A stretch of 64,000 bases of DNA from Antennarius striatus (taxonomy: Eukaryota; Chordata; Actinopteri; Lophiiformes; Antennariidae): contig NC_090787.1 in NCBI RefSeq assembly GCF_040054535.1, forward strand, positions 14,205,001 to 14,269,000, written 5' to 3'. The first letter of the stretch is position 1; each line of letters begins with the position of its first letter. The notes below the pieces were generated by a model. It did not search any database. It was not told where the DNA came from and was given only the letters and a program-made list of their open reading frames with translations. Below are positions 10,736 to 25,004 of this stretch, one piece after another. A program made the translations under genes and the position numbers.

Positions 10736-13700
10736 ATGTCTCAACATCAACACCCCCAGCGAGGCCCCCACAGCCGCGTGGTGAGCTCTGAGGAGAGGAG
10801 CGCCACACAGGGCAATAAGACCTCCACACCTGTTCACAAGAGCGCCTCCTCTTCCTCCTCCTCCCAGCGCGACAGCCGGCAGGTAATTCCCAGGCCACAG
10901 GGGCATTTTATCAAGAAAAGGTTGATGGGCTTAGCAGCACCTTGGAACACAACACTTCATGAGGCTGCGTTCATCATCTCTTACATGCTGAGGAAATATC
11001 TAGAAAGGCAGTATCATCGCTTTGTGGCAAAAGAAACAGTACAAACACTGACAGATGGCTGAGGAGATACAGACATTTGTTCTTTTGTCAGATCTTTAGT
11101 CAAGTTTGGTTTTATTTCTGTCTCAGCACAGCTTGAACAAAAACCACAAAAACCAAACCAACACTAAGACATAACATAATTCTACCCAAACCTCCAGCAG
11201 ACACATCACTTAAATATTAATATGCTTGCATACGTTCATATTGATGTGATGTTCTCTTTTGATGTTCTCAAAGAAAACTATATTTTTAATTAAGAGTTGA
11301 TTCATAAATATGTGGCGTTGGCTTATTTTGTGCATTTAAACACTCTCTTACTTATAATATTTTCATATATTGAAGTTAAACAGGTACAGTAATCTCTTGC
11401 TTATTCGCACTTCAAGATGCACGGCTTCACTACATGACATATTTTTAGCAGGTAGTCACGTGATACCGTATACACATGATATTGGCTGACATCATCCGTG
11501 TGTGCGCTGTATTCCAGACTCACGGTTCCTCCTGCAAGTTTTCTTTAGTACAAAAGTGTTTTAAATAGTCTGTGATCACCCGGGTTGTTCCGATTATGTG
11601 TATGTTGCCCTGAGTTGGCCTACATGTGTGTTCTGCATGTTGGCGAGACTAAGAAGGGGGCATGAGAGAGTATGAGCAGGAGATCGTTGTCAGTTCTTGT
11701 TTGTTCCATGTTAAGGCTGGACGACAAATTAAGACCGCTCAAAGGAATATTGTGTGCATCGTCCTTGCCCACCATAAGAAACACTGGGGTGTTACAAGTC
11801 TATAAGAGTGTGCAAAAAGGTAATACAGATATAAGGCGGTTTAATATCTGTATGGGGAGGGTTCATAAACGTTTAAATTGCCGTAAATACTAAATAAGTA
11901 CTTGGTCGCTAATTCACGGAATTCGTTTTTTTGTGGGTGGTCCAGGAACGCATTAACCACGAGTAACGTGGGATTGCTGTATTTTGATGTCTAGTATTGC
12001 CAGATTCTTAGGTATGATAGGCACATAATCTAGCATGCTGATGCCCCTCAAACTGAACGCACACTGACGTTATCAATTATTGGCATTAATCTCCTATTAT
12101 TTAACTACAAACCTTGCAGAGACATCCTAAACAATGAGATCGGTCTTATTTAACAGTTTATGGGACAAGTGTTCGAACGTGACCCCTTCAGTAAGCGTCC
12201 AAAGCCTCCGGCCTGCTTTATCTCACCAGGCTGCTTTGCCTCACACAGAAACAGGACACCGAAACTTGAGTCTATGACATCACAGCTTTTCCGTCGGCTC
12301 TGGGTGATGAATATTTCATGAGGACAGGCGGATGCTTGGTGGGCCGCTGAACATGTGGCATTCTGGCATACTGTGGAGGCGAGAGCCCAGCTTGTGTCCG
12401 TGGGAACTGGCTCTCTGTGGAGAGGAGGGATTTGGTTCTGGCTTGGCGGCCTGCTGCTTGATGAGGCAGAGTGTTAGCCCCTCACCCCCAACGGTCATTA
12501 TTTCTGTCTTAAATGTTGTCAACTTTAGGTTACAGATTTAGAAGGAGAGCATTTTTATAATAATCATAATCTTTGAAACAGTTTCAGTTTAAAGCAAGTT
12601 CATCTACTAGCTTCTCGTATACTGGTTCTCTTTGATTGTGTTTAATGATGAGGCTTTAGACAAATAGGCGGACCCTGGGACAGCAAATTGTCCTGCAGAT
12701 CCCTTATATATTGTGATTTTTATACTTATGAAAAAAAAATTCTCTGTGGAGGATGCTTAGTAAAAGTGAAGGGTAGAGGTAGAGAAGGGTGGGCGGTGTC
12801 TTCCTCTGAAATGGTTAAATATAAAAACTGCTAAAATACATCTCTAAATATATTTTAGTATACTGGTATGGAGCATTGAGGAAAGGCCTTGTGTGGGAAA
12901 CACAAGTCTGTATCTGATTTCAATCCCCACACTTTTGATTTTTACCACAGTGTTCCTCTTATTAAAAAAATTGCATAGATCTTTTTTGTATTTGAATGGT
13001 ACAACTGTATTTTATAACTGACTGATAGATAAGTCATGTTTAGTCATAAGTCAGATAATGACCACAGTCACTCCTCTGCAGATTTCTGTCATTGTGCCTC
13101 ACACCAACACTAAAGAACTTCAAAATTCAAAGTCAAAGTAGAAATTAAACAGATCTATATTCAGCTCACGTTACTCATAAGTGCTGCATTATAAGTGTAA
13201 CATTAAGGTTCTTCAAGTGTTAGGGAGGAGATGACTGTGTCCAGCAAATAGAAATAAACTGACGAAACTGCCTGAGCTTTACCTCTAAAGGAGTTTATAA
13301 AAGAACTTCACCGTATAAACAAAGGGGTGGTGTTCATTAATAATCTTGGTGTCAAGATTAAAGCTACCTGTGTGAAAGTGTGCAGGGTTCCCCATCCAGA
13401 TTCATTCCACAACTTCACATGACATACACAAGAAGATAAAGGACTGCTTATGAGTGAGAAACTTCAGACAAGCAGCTTCATGTGAGCTCCTTTTATGGAA
13501 TGCTCTGACTGGTGATTGGTTGGCTGGACATCTGAAGTAACCAATGGGCACCACGAACAAAGTGCATAGGTGACACCAATCATGTTGTCGTCTACAGAGA
13601 CTAGAGAAAATGTAGAAGTTGTTACCTCTGTAGAAGGTGAGCATGATTGAGGGGTGGGGCTCTTGCAAACTGAGGAGAGCAAGTGTCCCACGCCCCATCA

Positions 13701-16700
13701 CGCTCACCCTCTACAGAGGCACCATCGAGAGCAACCTGACCAGCTGTATCACCGTGTGGTACGGCGCCTGCACCATTTCCTGCCGCAACACCCTGCAGCA
13801 CATCGTGAGAGCAGCTGAAAAGATCACTGGTCTCTCTCCCTTCCCTCACAGACATTTATAACACCCGCCTCACCCGCAAAGCCATCAGCTTTGCAGGTAA
13901 TCCCCCCCCCACCCCTCTCACAGCCTTTTCAGCCTGCTGCCATCAGGTAGGGGACTGCAGAGTCTCTGGGCCAAAACCAGCAGGATCAAGGACAGTTACT
14001 TTCACGGTCGGAGGCTCAACTCCCTCCCTGCTCTGCCCCCTGCCACAGCCTTGAATTTTATCCTCAGCCCCCCCCCCCCCGCCATTCCACAACTGACAAC
14101 CTCTCTCTCTCCCCCCGTGAACTCAGGGACTGCGCACACGTCACTTCCCCGTACGGGATTACAGTGTATAGATATTTACCGTCCTTTTGTGTTTCGTCTT
14201 ATACTTTGTGTTGTACTGCCTGTTGTACTGCCTGTGTTGTACTGCCTGTTGCATTATGGGTCTAAGAGGACTGCAGTTTCATCTGTGCTGTATGTCGTGC
14301 AAATACGGTACTTTTGACAATAAAGTTGACTTTGACTAAAGAGGAGACATATTTTTACTCTAACTTGCCTGACTGGAACTTTTAGATGAAAACTGAGAAT
14401 GAAACATTCCGTTGGGGGTGGTGGGTGCCCTTTTAAGATCAGCCCCCTCATTTTCAAATCAATACATGTCAGTTATCCCTCTGCTGATGACTGATTTCAA
14501 TCAAGAGACCCTCATGAGGGCAATTAGAGGCACCACCCGCAGAGAGCACAGACATGCGGACACACACGGTGGTTCAGGATGTTGCTGCAGTGATCAATTT
14601 TTTTTTTCTCAATTCTTGTCATTTCCTGTTTAGATAAGACGCTTTCAGCTCAGAGATAGGAGCAGGGAATGATAGAATCACACACTGTGTTCAGGATAAA
14701 TATCTAGTAATGTTCCCGTTTGATTTATGGAAGCTGTGGAATCAGTCATTATCAGTAAGCGAGTGTGATAGTGGCTTTCATTGCAATGACCAGGATATTT
14801 TGATATCACTGCGGACGACGGAATGATGGTGGGTAGTGATGGCGAGATGAAGCCTCATGAGGCTTTGAACCATATCAGTCAATTGATTTGAGGAAGGGTT
14901 CATTTGTTGAAGCTTCATCTGCACGTGAAACCACCCGCTGATCTTGGGTACCATTACAGGCTGCTGTGTGTTCATGTGTGATCCATTCTGACATTTTGGC
15001 TCTTGGAATTGACTATGTACTACAAAAAATGTATGACCAATTAATTAATCTTAGTGTATGATAAAATATATAGATGAGAAATTGTGAATGATATGACTAG
15101 TTTCATCATGGCAGACGACAGTGAAAGTGCTTTTGAAACTAGGAAGGAGGTAGTGAGGAAGCATGCTTGTGTAACTTGGACACTAATATACAGAACAGGC
15201 AAGATTTTGATTCTTACTCAAAAATTGTTTCTCAACTATTTTTGGTTTCAGGCGATTCACAAAAAACCTAAAGCCAGCCTGTACAGTATATATTGGGGTA
15301 CAATGATTTTTTCCTCTCTCAGTACTCCAAAGCACTTTCCAGCCTCTTGGTATTTGGCTTTTAAAAGGTAACGTTGGACCTCCACTGTGGAATCTCCTGT
15401 CACCTTTGGGTTTTCTGTGCGTCCTATGCACTGGTGATGAAACAGTTTGCTTCCTAAGAAGAAACCACAGATCATGTTAGTAAGTGCCTCTTCTTGGTCT
15501 CTGGTTCTATGTAGTTCTTGGCGCCCATGGTCGCTCTTCAGGTGATGGCTTCTGGATGCTCCTGGCTGTCCGAGATTGGTTTTCTCTGCTAGCCTGGCCC
15601 TGCTGGGCCCTGGTAGCCTCTCTGGGCATTGGTTTCCATCACACATGCTGTTGGTTCAGGGCTTACCAGCTCCTATCAAGTCCAATTGTTGAGAACCGTT
15701 GGGTCCCATCAGAATTTGAGGAATCTCTCTTCAGACATCACAATTACATGCCCTCCATCTTCCTTCTGCACTGTTTTCCTTTGGTGGTCTATTCTATACT
15801 GTCAGGACCTCCACTAATCTGGTGTTTTATAACATTAGGTATTAAGGTGTAAATTGTTAGAAATAATAAAACAGCTCATACCTCTTCCACTGTAACAGCG
15901 CTGCCTGTCTATCCATTACCTTGTTTGTATTTTCTCTCCCTGTCTCCCTCTGGTTTCCCCCTTAACTCACAGAGGTGCGGCACTTCCGTCTCTGGCTGAC
16001 AATAGAAAACTCTAATTAAGATTGACAATTTATTTCCCAAAGAGAACCGGTGATGGTCGCATGCACGCAATAAAATATATAAAAGATTTTGCTGAAAGGG
16101 TAAAACAAGCATTGATCTCATAAACAATTGAACCCCTTTTATGGGTTTAACCTATGAGAATACAAAAAGACAAAAAAGAAAGAGAATCCATACAGACAAA
16201 AAAAAGTTTGTATGCCCATAACAAAGGCCGCAGATTAAATCGCAGATTATATGACGCAACAAAGAACCATAGATCAGAGCACAAGATGAGTGAACAAAGC
16301 ACAAGGGGAGATAAAAGGAGAGTAAGTCCGTCTTTCTAGGTAGGTCGGTCATGAGACCAAAAATGACAAAAAAAAAAGCTTGTAGATTTGGGTCCAGAAA
16401 TTGTCAGTAGAGATTGAAAGGTCTGATACCCATTTGACCAATGGTACGTTTATACTCTTGTCTGTCTGTATTAATATCTTATAGATGTTACATGTATGTT
16501 CATACATGTAACGGGTTCTCCTGCTCCAAAAACACCTCCAAAAACATACACCTTAGGTGAACTGATCATTCCACATTGCCCATAGGTGCGAGTGTGTGTG
16601 TGGGTAGATATTTGTCTACCAAGTGACTCCACGGTACACTGACGTCATACTCGGAGTGTCCCCTGCCTCTCACCCACATGTCAGCTGGATAGGCTTCAGC

Positions 16701-19700
16701 AATCCCTGAGACCTGCCAAAAGCATAACAAGTTGTAGGAAATGAATGAATGAATCAATGAATGATATACAATCCTCTGATGAAGGCTAGAAAAAAATTTT
16801 TTTATGAAAACATCTCCAAAAACATGCGCTTCAGGTTAATTGGCCAGTCCCAAATTGACCGAAGGAGTGAATGCGTGAGTGCGTGGTTGTCTATGTCTCT
16901 GTGTGGCTCTGTGGTGGACTGGTGTCACGCCCGGAGTTTCCCCCACCTCACCCCCTAAACCAGCTGGGATAGGCTCCAGCTCCCCGTGACCCACAACAGC
17001 GGATTAAGCGGTGATAAGAAAAGATGTTCTTATCAGAATAATCATAAATTATTCTGTCAGTAATTTATAATCTGCAGTTCTACTCAGTATTCGTTTTTCG
17101 AGAACAGGGTTTTTTTTAAAATTATTTTAAGGAAATTTTGTTTTCTTGCAGAAAGAAGATAATTTTTGTTGTAGCTCAAGAAAACAACCTGTTGTTTCCC
17201 TGACAACAAAACATAAATAGCATAAGACGGGAACAGATCCCTGCTAAGAATAATTATCAATCATTTCATTATGTTTGACGTAAAAAAGAAGCTCCAGTCT
17301 TCTGTGAATGTCGTCTTTATACTGTGGCTGATAACAATTTTAGCGCTTTAATATGTTAATGTTGGTAATCAATGATTCAGTATGCGTCTGACAATAGATT
17401 TAGAAAACTCATAACAGATTTTAAAGATTGGTCGGTTTCATTATACTGCATACCCCTTTATAATTGCATCAAGTTTTATTTCAATAATAAGAAGGACATA
17501 AATTGGAATCAGTGGTGCTGCATCCATGTGTTTCTGCAGCAGAAGAAGTCAATGTCTGCATCAGAATCAGATGCATGGAGGAACCCTTCGTCAGAAGTGA
17601 GCTGCTGTTCAGATATTTATAGAGCTAATTTAGCCTAAGGGGTCCCCAAGGAGTGTTTGTCCTCTCTGCTACCAGGGGAGGCCTTAACTGTAATAGTTTG
17701 ATTCATTGCAGCATTAATAGCTCAGTGAGACGGAGTGCGTCACTGCAGGTGAAGAAGACAGTAAGACATGAACTATCGTCTCCCTAACTTAGTAGTTAGA
17801 TAACCAAAGTAATTACGTATATTCTTATTCTGTTAAGCATACTTCTATTTAACACACAGGATTGGACCCATGTTAAAGAAAAGTTCAAATGCTTTAACTC
17901 TGAATGAAGTTACTGCCATCTGTGTCAAACTGACAATCTCTTTGAGCAAACTCAGCTAAACTACGATCCTTTTATGAAGGTGAACTCGTCGAGGCGGACC
18001 GCCTCATTCAGCTTTAAATCCTTCTGCAGTGGGATCAATTGACATGAGCAGAGTCCAGGAAATTGTTTCAGCTTGATTTAGTTGTTTTTAGCGTCCAATA
18101 ACCAAAACAGGACTTTCTATGGTTGATATAAACTTTTCTTTTGTGGAGCCAGAGGCTGTGAGCTGTTCCTCGTGAGCAGTTGTGGATTTGTATTGTTGAT
18201 GGTTTGGATCTTAGAGCCCGGAGCAGGAAAGTGCTTTGAATTCCAATTTTTACAGGATGAGCCATTCTTTGTGTATTATTGTGTTGTCTATTTCGAGTGA
18301 AGTGAAAGTCTGTTTGTAGTGATAACATACAGGAAGTCTGTGAGGACTGCCTCCCTGGCTGCTACTTATTGGAGGAGGCTGCTTGTGCAGAAACTCTTAA
18401 CAATGCTTTAATAATTTGACCAACAACATTTAGTCATAAACTACTGGCTTCCTCACTCTGAATGGAGAGGTACAAACTGAAAAGGATGAGTTCCTCCTCT
18501 TCTCCAGTTGCACAAGGCCTTTAAAGGAGGGGAGAAACGTGAACTCATTACAGGACGGATCCGTTTTCCTGTTCATTAGATTAAACAAGCAACTGTCTCC
18601 TTCGGTTAAGTGTCCAGCAAGCGAAGGTCGGGTATCTTCATGTTGCGTTGAAGGTCGCTACACCACACCGCAGTGAGGAAACGGAGCTTGTGTTTGACTT
18701 TATAGAGAAGCCTCTGAATGTTAAGCAGGCCTCAGGTGTGAATTTAAAAACCTGACCTACGTCCATGTTTGTACACTTAACAGGGTAGACAACCTCGCAG
18801 TTTATCCCTGTATTTATCTGTCACATTAGACACAGAAAATAATGATCATATGAGAAACAAGTGGAGCAAAAGTTTCAATTTGGAAGAAAAGCCTGTATTC
18901 ATTGGGGCTCGCAGGCGTAACTTTTCACATCAAGTACATGAATTCTGGATATAAATGCTAGTTTTAGGAAATTTTAAAACTTGTGTCCACAGTTAGTCCA
19001 TCAATCATTTTAGTAATAACTGCTTCCTGGTTTTAAAGTTTTTTGCTTTTTCTCCGTCACTTCTAGGCACGAATCTTTAGCCTGTGGACATATTCTTTTT
19101 TTTTGTACAGCGGTCCATTGTGTGTTTTTACACCTCAAAGTGAAAACTTAATTCATTGATAGTGGTGGGACAGCCCAGACAAATACAAGCAGGCTGAACA
19201 GCTGTAGGGAAATTAAGCATGTCAGATAAAACATTTAAAATGTCCATAAAATAACTTCTGGCACGTGTCGAATGGATCACGTCAGGCTGGAGCAGCAGGA
19301 TTCTGATGATCCTTATCTGTTCCCGAACATTTTGCACCCATGGATTGCAGCATCCCTCCCCTGTGGGAATGGTTGTGACTGGTCTTACTATACCATCCCT
19401 TTCCAGAGGCATCATTTGATATACATACAGTGGCAGGAAGAACCCAGGAATAACTCTTTTTGTTTATCGTGTCTTGAGGATTCTGCTTTTATTACAACAA
19501 GTGCTTTATTCTTTTGCTGGAGGCACATTTCTGACATGGGACTGTATTTTTATTTCTGTCTAGGAGGCAGATAGCTGGGAAATCATCGAGGGTCTGAAGA
19601 TTGGTCAGAGCAACGTTCAGAGACCTGACAAACACGAGGGTTTTATGTTGAAGAAGCGGAAATGGCCACTGAAAGGCTGGCACAAGGTAAACTCCACAAG

Positions 19701-22700
19701 CAGCGTGAGACACAGAGAGCTTCTGATGCTGGAATTCACTTAGAGACAAATCAGCTCCAAGAATTTTCAACAGTTTCATGTCTAGTAAAGTGAGACTGCT
19801 TGAAAGAAGTTCTCGCACACATGCAGTATGCTTCACCCTCTGTTGGCCTCTTCCTCAAACAGGCTGGACAACCCCAGCGTGAGTGTAGCTACTGTTTTCT
19901 CAAAACCAGAAACCTTGATGTTAGCCTTGGCAGAACCGATCCAATGCCTTGTAGCTAATTATGAGATAATGACTAAGAACAGTTACATAAACAGGTCCAA
20001 TGTGGTTGACTTTCAATGTCTGTTCTTCTTATTTTTTCACAAACATTATTTTTGTGCTTACTTTCTCTGCAGCGTTTTTTTGTCCTGGACAACGGTATCC
20101 TGAAGTATTCCAAGTCTCCCATTGACGTAAGCAAACGTGACTGGAACCCTCAGTCGAGGGTTGAGTCTTCAGCGCGCCGTGTCAATGTGCACAAAAGCCT
20201 AAAATTTGAAATTGAATTGTGACACGACTGAGAAAACCCAAAAATCTTCAGGCACTGCTCAGATCTTTACCCGTTCAAACATTGTTGGACATGTTTCAAT
20301 CGTCAGACCCTCGTCAATTCCATTTTTATTTTAGTCAGCTCAATTGTTCATCTAATTATCAGAGTCAATTTTTCTTACATCTTTTGACCTACAATGTTCA
20401 TCATATATACAAAATCAAGAGACTAAAAAGTTCCAAACACAGAATTAATAGGATTATCTCTTTGACTGACCTCAGATCCAAAAAGGAAAACTCCATGGCA
20501 GCATTGATGTTGGCCTCTCGGTCATGTCGGTCAAGAAGAGAGCTCACTGCATCGACCTGGACACCGAGGAGCACATCTATCACCTGAAGGTAAAGCTAAA
20601 ACAGTCAATAATGGAATTTCAATGGTGATGAACAGGAGTTCAGTGAATGGAAGACAGACCGCCTGTCTCTCCTCAGGTCAAATCTCAAGACATTTTTGAT
20701 GCTTGGGTGTCCAAGTTGCGTCATCACCGGCTTTACAGACAGAATGAGATTTTGCGATCTCCCCGGGAGGCCACCATTCGAACGTTTCCTCCACCAGCTA
20801 CCACCGACTCCCCCCAGCCTGCCTCTAGTGTGGTACGTGACACCAAGGTGAGTCCCGCTGTTCCTTCCACACATCATGAACTTTTCAGTATTATTTGATC
20901 ATTGGTTCATAAAATGAATGAAAACTCAACAAATTTTGTCCAACCATCATTCCAAACTCAAAAGATATTTAATTGACAATCATTAGAAAAGAAACAAGAC
21001 AGTTTATTATTTCCCTTAAAAATATTCACTATTAATCACCAGAAGTTCTGCTGATTGATCATTTAAACTAAAAGCAGACTTGATGTTGATGTTGACTTTT
21101 TAAATCTAAACACACTCAAACTTGAGCTCTAAGCAGAGTTTATTGACTTTTTTAAGAGAGGTCATGGGAAATAAGAGAAGGCCCGGTTCTGTTTGTGTTG
21201 GAAACTTAGACAGTAGACTAAAATGTTATCTAGTGGAGAAGAATCACTGAAGAGTCACTGACCATTCAGTCAGACAGGATTATGTTTGCCTCGGCCCCCC
21301 TGATAGCTTTCACTTTGTGTGATGTGGCTCTTTAATTTTCTGTAATTTATCAGTTAAATTTCCACTGAATTTGGGTCTGACTGCTGACTGTTTTCGTTTT
21401 TGAGAAACTCTTGACTGAACTGTGGGTAAATGTGAGGCTGCAAGTTCTCCTGGGAGCACAGCTCAGTAGGTGATCAGTAGGATCCGGGTTCTGAGCAGCT
21501 GGCTGCAGTCTGATGAGATCTCCCCAAGGAACACATTAATTGAGAGACAAGCTTAGACGAATTGGAATGAATTGCAACGATTTTAATGATGCCTAATGTA
21601 ATTTTATCATAACAAGGTCACTATATTAAAAATTCAAGCTGACAGGTGTGAAGGCCCTACAGGAATAGAAGCTACTACTGGTCCCTCAAGTGGATCACAT
21701 TGGCTGTTTTTTTCACGTTTGACAGGTTATTTGTCTTTCAATGTGGTCCTGTTGGCATGGCGTTTTAGACTCACCTGCCACATCTCACCCCACAGCAGGC
21801 CAAACCAATCAGCTTGCCGTGGCAGTCTGTGGCCCCCAGTAACGGAAGCAGCAGCAGACTGCCGGCCTCCTACAGTAACGGTCAGAGCAAAGTGGCCGCT
21901 TGGCTACAGGAATCAGAGGAGATGGACAAGTGTGCAGAAGGTTAGTGTGATTTTCTTCCTTCTGCCCCCTGACAGGAGAGTTGATGCTTATAACACCTAA
22001 CACTGAGTGTGTTTCACACGAGCGTGTCTTGATGTGAATTTTGTTTTCAGAGCTCGCTCGGTGTCAGTCCAACCTGACCGATCTCAGCCGGTTGCTGCAG
22101 AATCTGGAGATTCTGCAAAGGACACAGTCAGTTCCCAATTTCACAGACATGCAGGTGAAAAGCGTTGCATTCACTCTTAAAACACACAGATTCAATCCAG
22201 TAAGTGTCTCCTTTCAAGGTGTGAGTGCGAGTGTGTTCTGTATCATTCAGGTAATGAGAGAGATTTGTCTTTCTAATTCAAGAGTTTAAAGTCCCCAGCA
22301 GTCTCCTTCATTACCTGTCTAGACAGACGGGTGCGGTCATGCACCTGCCAACATCTTTAGCTTATTATTTTCTAATAAATAAAGAAAAGTGGATTGTATT
22401 TTTAATGCCACACATCCCATTTGTCTCAACATTCCGTTTGCAACTCATTGTGGGAATTTTACACATTTTGTTACCATTTCATTGCAGTTAACAAGTTGTT
22501 TTCTTTGTGTGTTTTGCTTGTTCTATTAACCACATTTTGCATATTTTGATCCATGATTTGCTGCAAAGACCAATTGTGTTGAGTTGTCAAAGAAAGAAAA
22601 GCGCTTGAATAGAAGATGGAGAACAAAAAGTGTCGGCAAAGATGCAAAATTCCAGCTTCAGGTATCCTTTTTTTTTATTTCTTCTTTGCCACATAGACAA

Positions 22701-24969
22701 TTTTTTCCCCCCAATGCAAACAAATATGCAGTCATTCCTATATTCTCATATATCTGCAGTTGTATGTACCTTAATGTTGTAATTCAGGTCACAATGAAAA
22801 GTCAAAATTTTTCAAAATTGCAATTTACATTTTGATTTGTGTCAGATTTGACAGAATATATTCTTTATGTTAAAGTACATTATTGACGGTGTTGATCAGA
22901 CAGACTGTGGTGTGATGTGTGTTTTCTCTGCGAGTCTCTTTCTCGATTTAATTAACAAGTGTGAAAAGTGAAAAGCACTCCCGCTGCTGTCTTTTTTGTT
23001 TTAAGAGCAGAGCTTTTAAAAGCTCTCATACACACATTCACAAACAGAGACAAAATTGCTTCAGCTTTTTATCAGCCCATTTTTTGTCTGCACTAAAATG
23101 AGCACTTAGCGTGTGATGTGTCATGGTCTGAGTTTGTTCCATCTTTGCTAAATAACCTTTATTTTCTGTGATTTATTAATATCTGTGCTTCCTAAAATGA
23201 CTAATCGCGTATTCATTTGCTTTTTTTAACCACTGCTACTGCTGTAAGTGAATGTCCTTTAGCAGGGCTGCTTGTGGGACGAACATCACCTTTAGTCACC
23301 TTTGATTTCTTTGTTCTTGACATTGACAACTGAGAAGCCTCTTGAATTCAGGACTTCTGAATTTGTTATTTTCCTACAAATAGTTTCAGGAAAATCACGT
23401 GAATAGATGCTGATACCTGTCTTACTGTACCTACTGTACACTCATACAGGTCAAACCCTGTCGGTGATACATTACTGTACCTATCCAGTGATTGACGGGG
23501 TCCCCCCACATTTGTAATCCCCCTCCAGGTCCCTCTGTCCGCCAGTATGTCCCCGGTTCGCCTCCACTCATCCAACCCCAACCTCTGTGCCGAGCTGGTG
23601 GACTTTCAGCCCCCCGTCTCCCGGCTGACAGACGGTGTGGAGTGTACCAGCGACTACATTAAACTTCAGGAGGAATTCTGCACCATTGCACAGAAAGGTA
23701 GGCGTGCTGGGAAATTAAAAATAAATACTCTGTTTTTTAAATGTTTGATCCAGACAAGGGTTTATCCCACCTGTCACAAATGGAAATGTTATCATTGTAG
23801 TTATGGTTAAGATCTTAATAAGAAACACTTTCAAGTAACATATTTTTTTTGATACCATGACAGGCTGATTTCTTTAAAAAATAAGATAATAGTGAGCTTT
23901 AAAATTATATGACACAATTATTTATAGTTGCTGAATTCCACCCCCTTCTGAAACTCTGGTAGAATTACTGCCGAAGGTCATTCAGGATTAACCAGTTATG
24001 AGGAGAGTCATTTACATTATTGTTTATGATCATTTATCATTCATCATTTATGTAATTCATCAATCTCCAACTGTTCCTGCTTCTTATACTTCAGAATTCG
24101 CCGCCATATTTTTTTTATTTTATTTTAGTAAAATTCACCTCTTTTGGAGTGTGGTTCTGTTGATTGAATAGAACCAAAAATTTCAGAACCACATGCTGGT
24201 ATTTTAATATTTGTATCCAGTTTGAAGTCATTCCGGATTAAACATTTGTATTCCTTATCCAAAACAAAATCCTTGAAATTCTCCGACTTATCTGGAGTAA
24301 TTGATTATAACTGTGCTGATAGAATGCCTAGCCTAGGCCTATCTTTCTCCACTGTGATTAAACAGTGGAGAAATAAAATACAGCTCATTCTGTCCTTCCT
24401 CTCTGCAGTCCACTCTCTGCTGAAGTCGGCCTTCAACACAGTGGCCATCGAGAAAGAAAAGATCAAGCAGATTCTGTCTGACCAGGACCAGTCAGACCAG
24501 TTAGCCCAGATCAACACTCTCAGGAAGTCTCTGTCACAGGTAACAAGCTCTGACCGCTGTCCATAATGCATCCCCTATAAAGTATATCACAGTCAGTCCA
24601 ACAACATAACTGTCTAAATCAGTGCAGTAATCTGAGTGATGTGTCTCCTCCGTCTTCAAACTGCAACCCGTTTTGTCGTGTCGTATCAGAAGATACGCTA
24701 ACAATGTCAGATGAAACACAGTCCGCAGCTCACTCTGAGCAGCCGACGTCTGGTGTGGAGATCAGAGCGCAGACCACTGAACAGCCAACGTTCATCATCT
24801 TTTCTCATATTAATTGGCGAGATAGAAATGTGTCGTTCACTTCATTAGCTCAGCTCCTCGGGGCTGTCTCTCCACTCCAGTCATTTAATTGGGCTGGTCC
24901 TTTGCGAACGTTTGTATCATTTCAGAGCAGTATTTCTTCTTCTTTTTTGACCCTAATTGGAGCCTTGTG

Positions 24970-25004
<35 letters not shown>

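Larger units (their letters stand above)
10883..19563 (+). other. First coding intron of osbpl6 (8.7 kb)
   Basis: It runs from donor GTAATT to acceptor CTGTCTAG. It contains a LINE fragment at 13622-14337, two tandem copies of the (GAAT)n-tail repeat at 16570-17015, and AT-rich unassigned sequence. An alternative exon could hide here, because human OSBPL6 has extra residues between the Ser-rich N-terminus and the PH domain. I could not identify one. Confidence 0.6.

Noticed and set aside
10727..11062. 111-codon open frame over the first osbpl6 coding exon
   Set aside because: It reads through the donor at 10883 into intron sequence. Homology ends exactly at the donor.
15257..15852. Overlapping frames of 120-130 codons on both strands
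   Set aside because: I recognise no domain in either strand. They may be decayed repeat sequence, but I cannot assign a family, so no feature is called.
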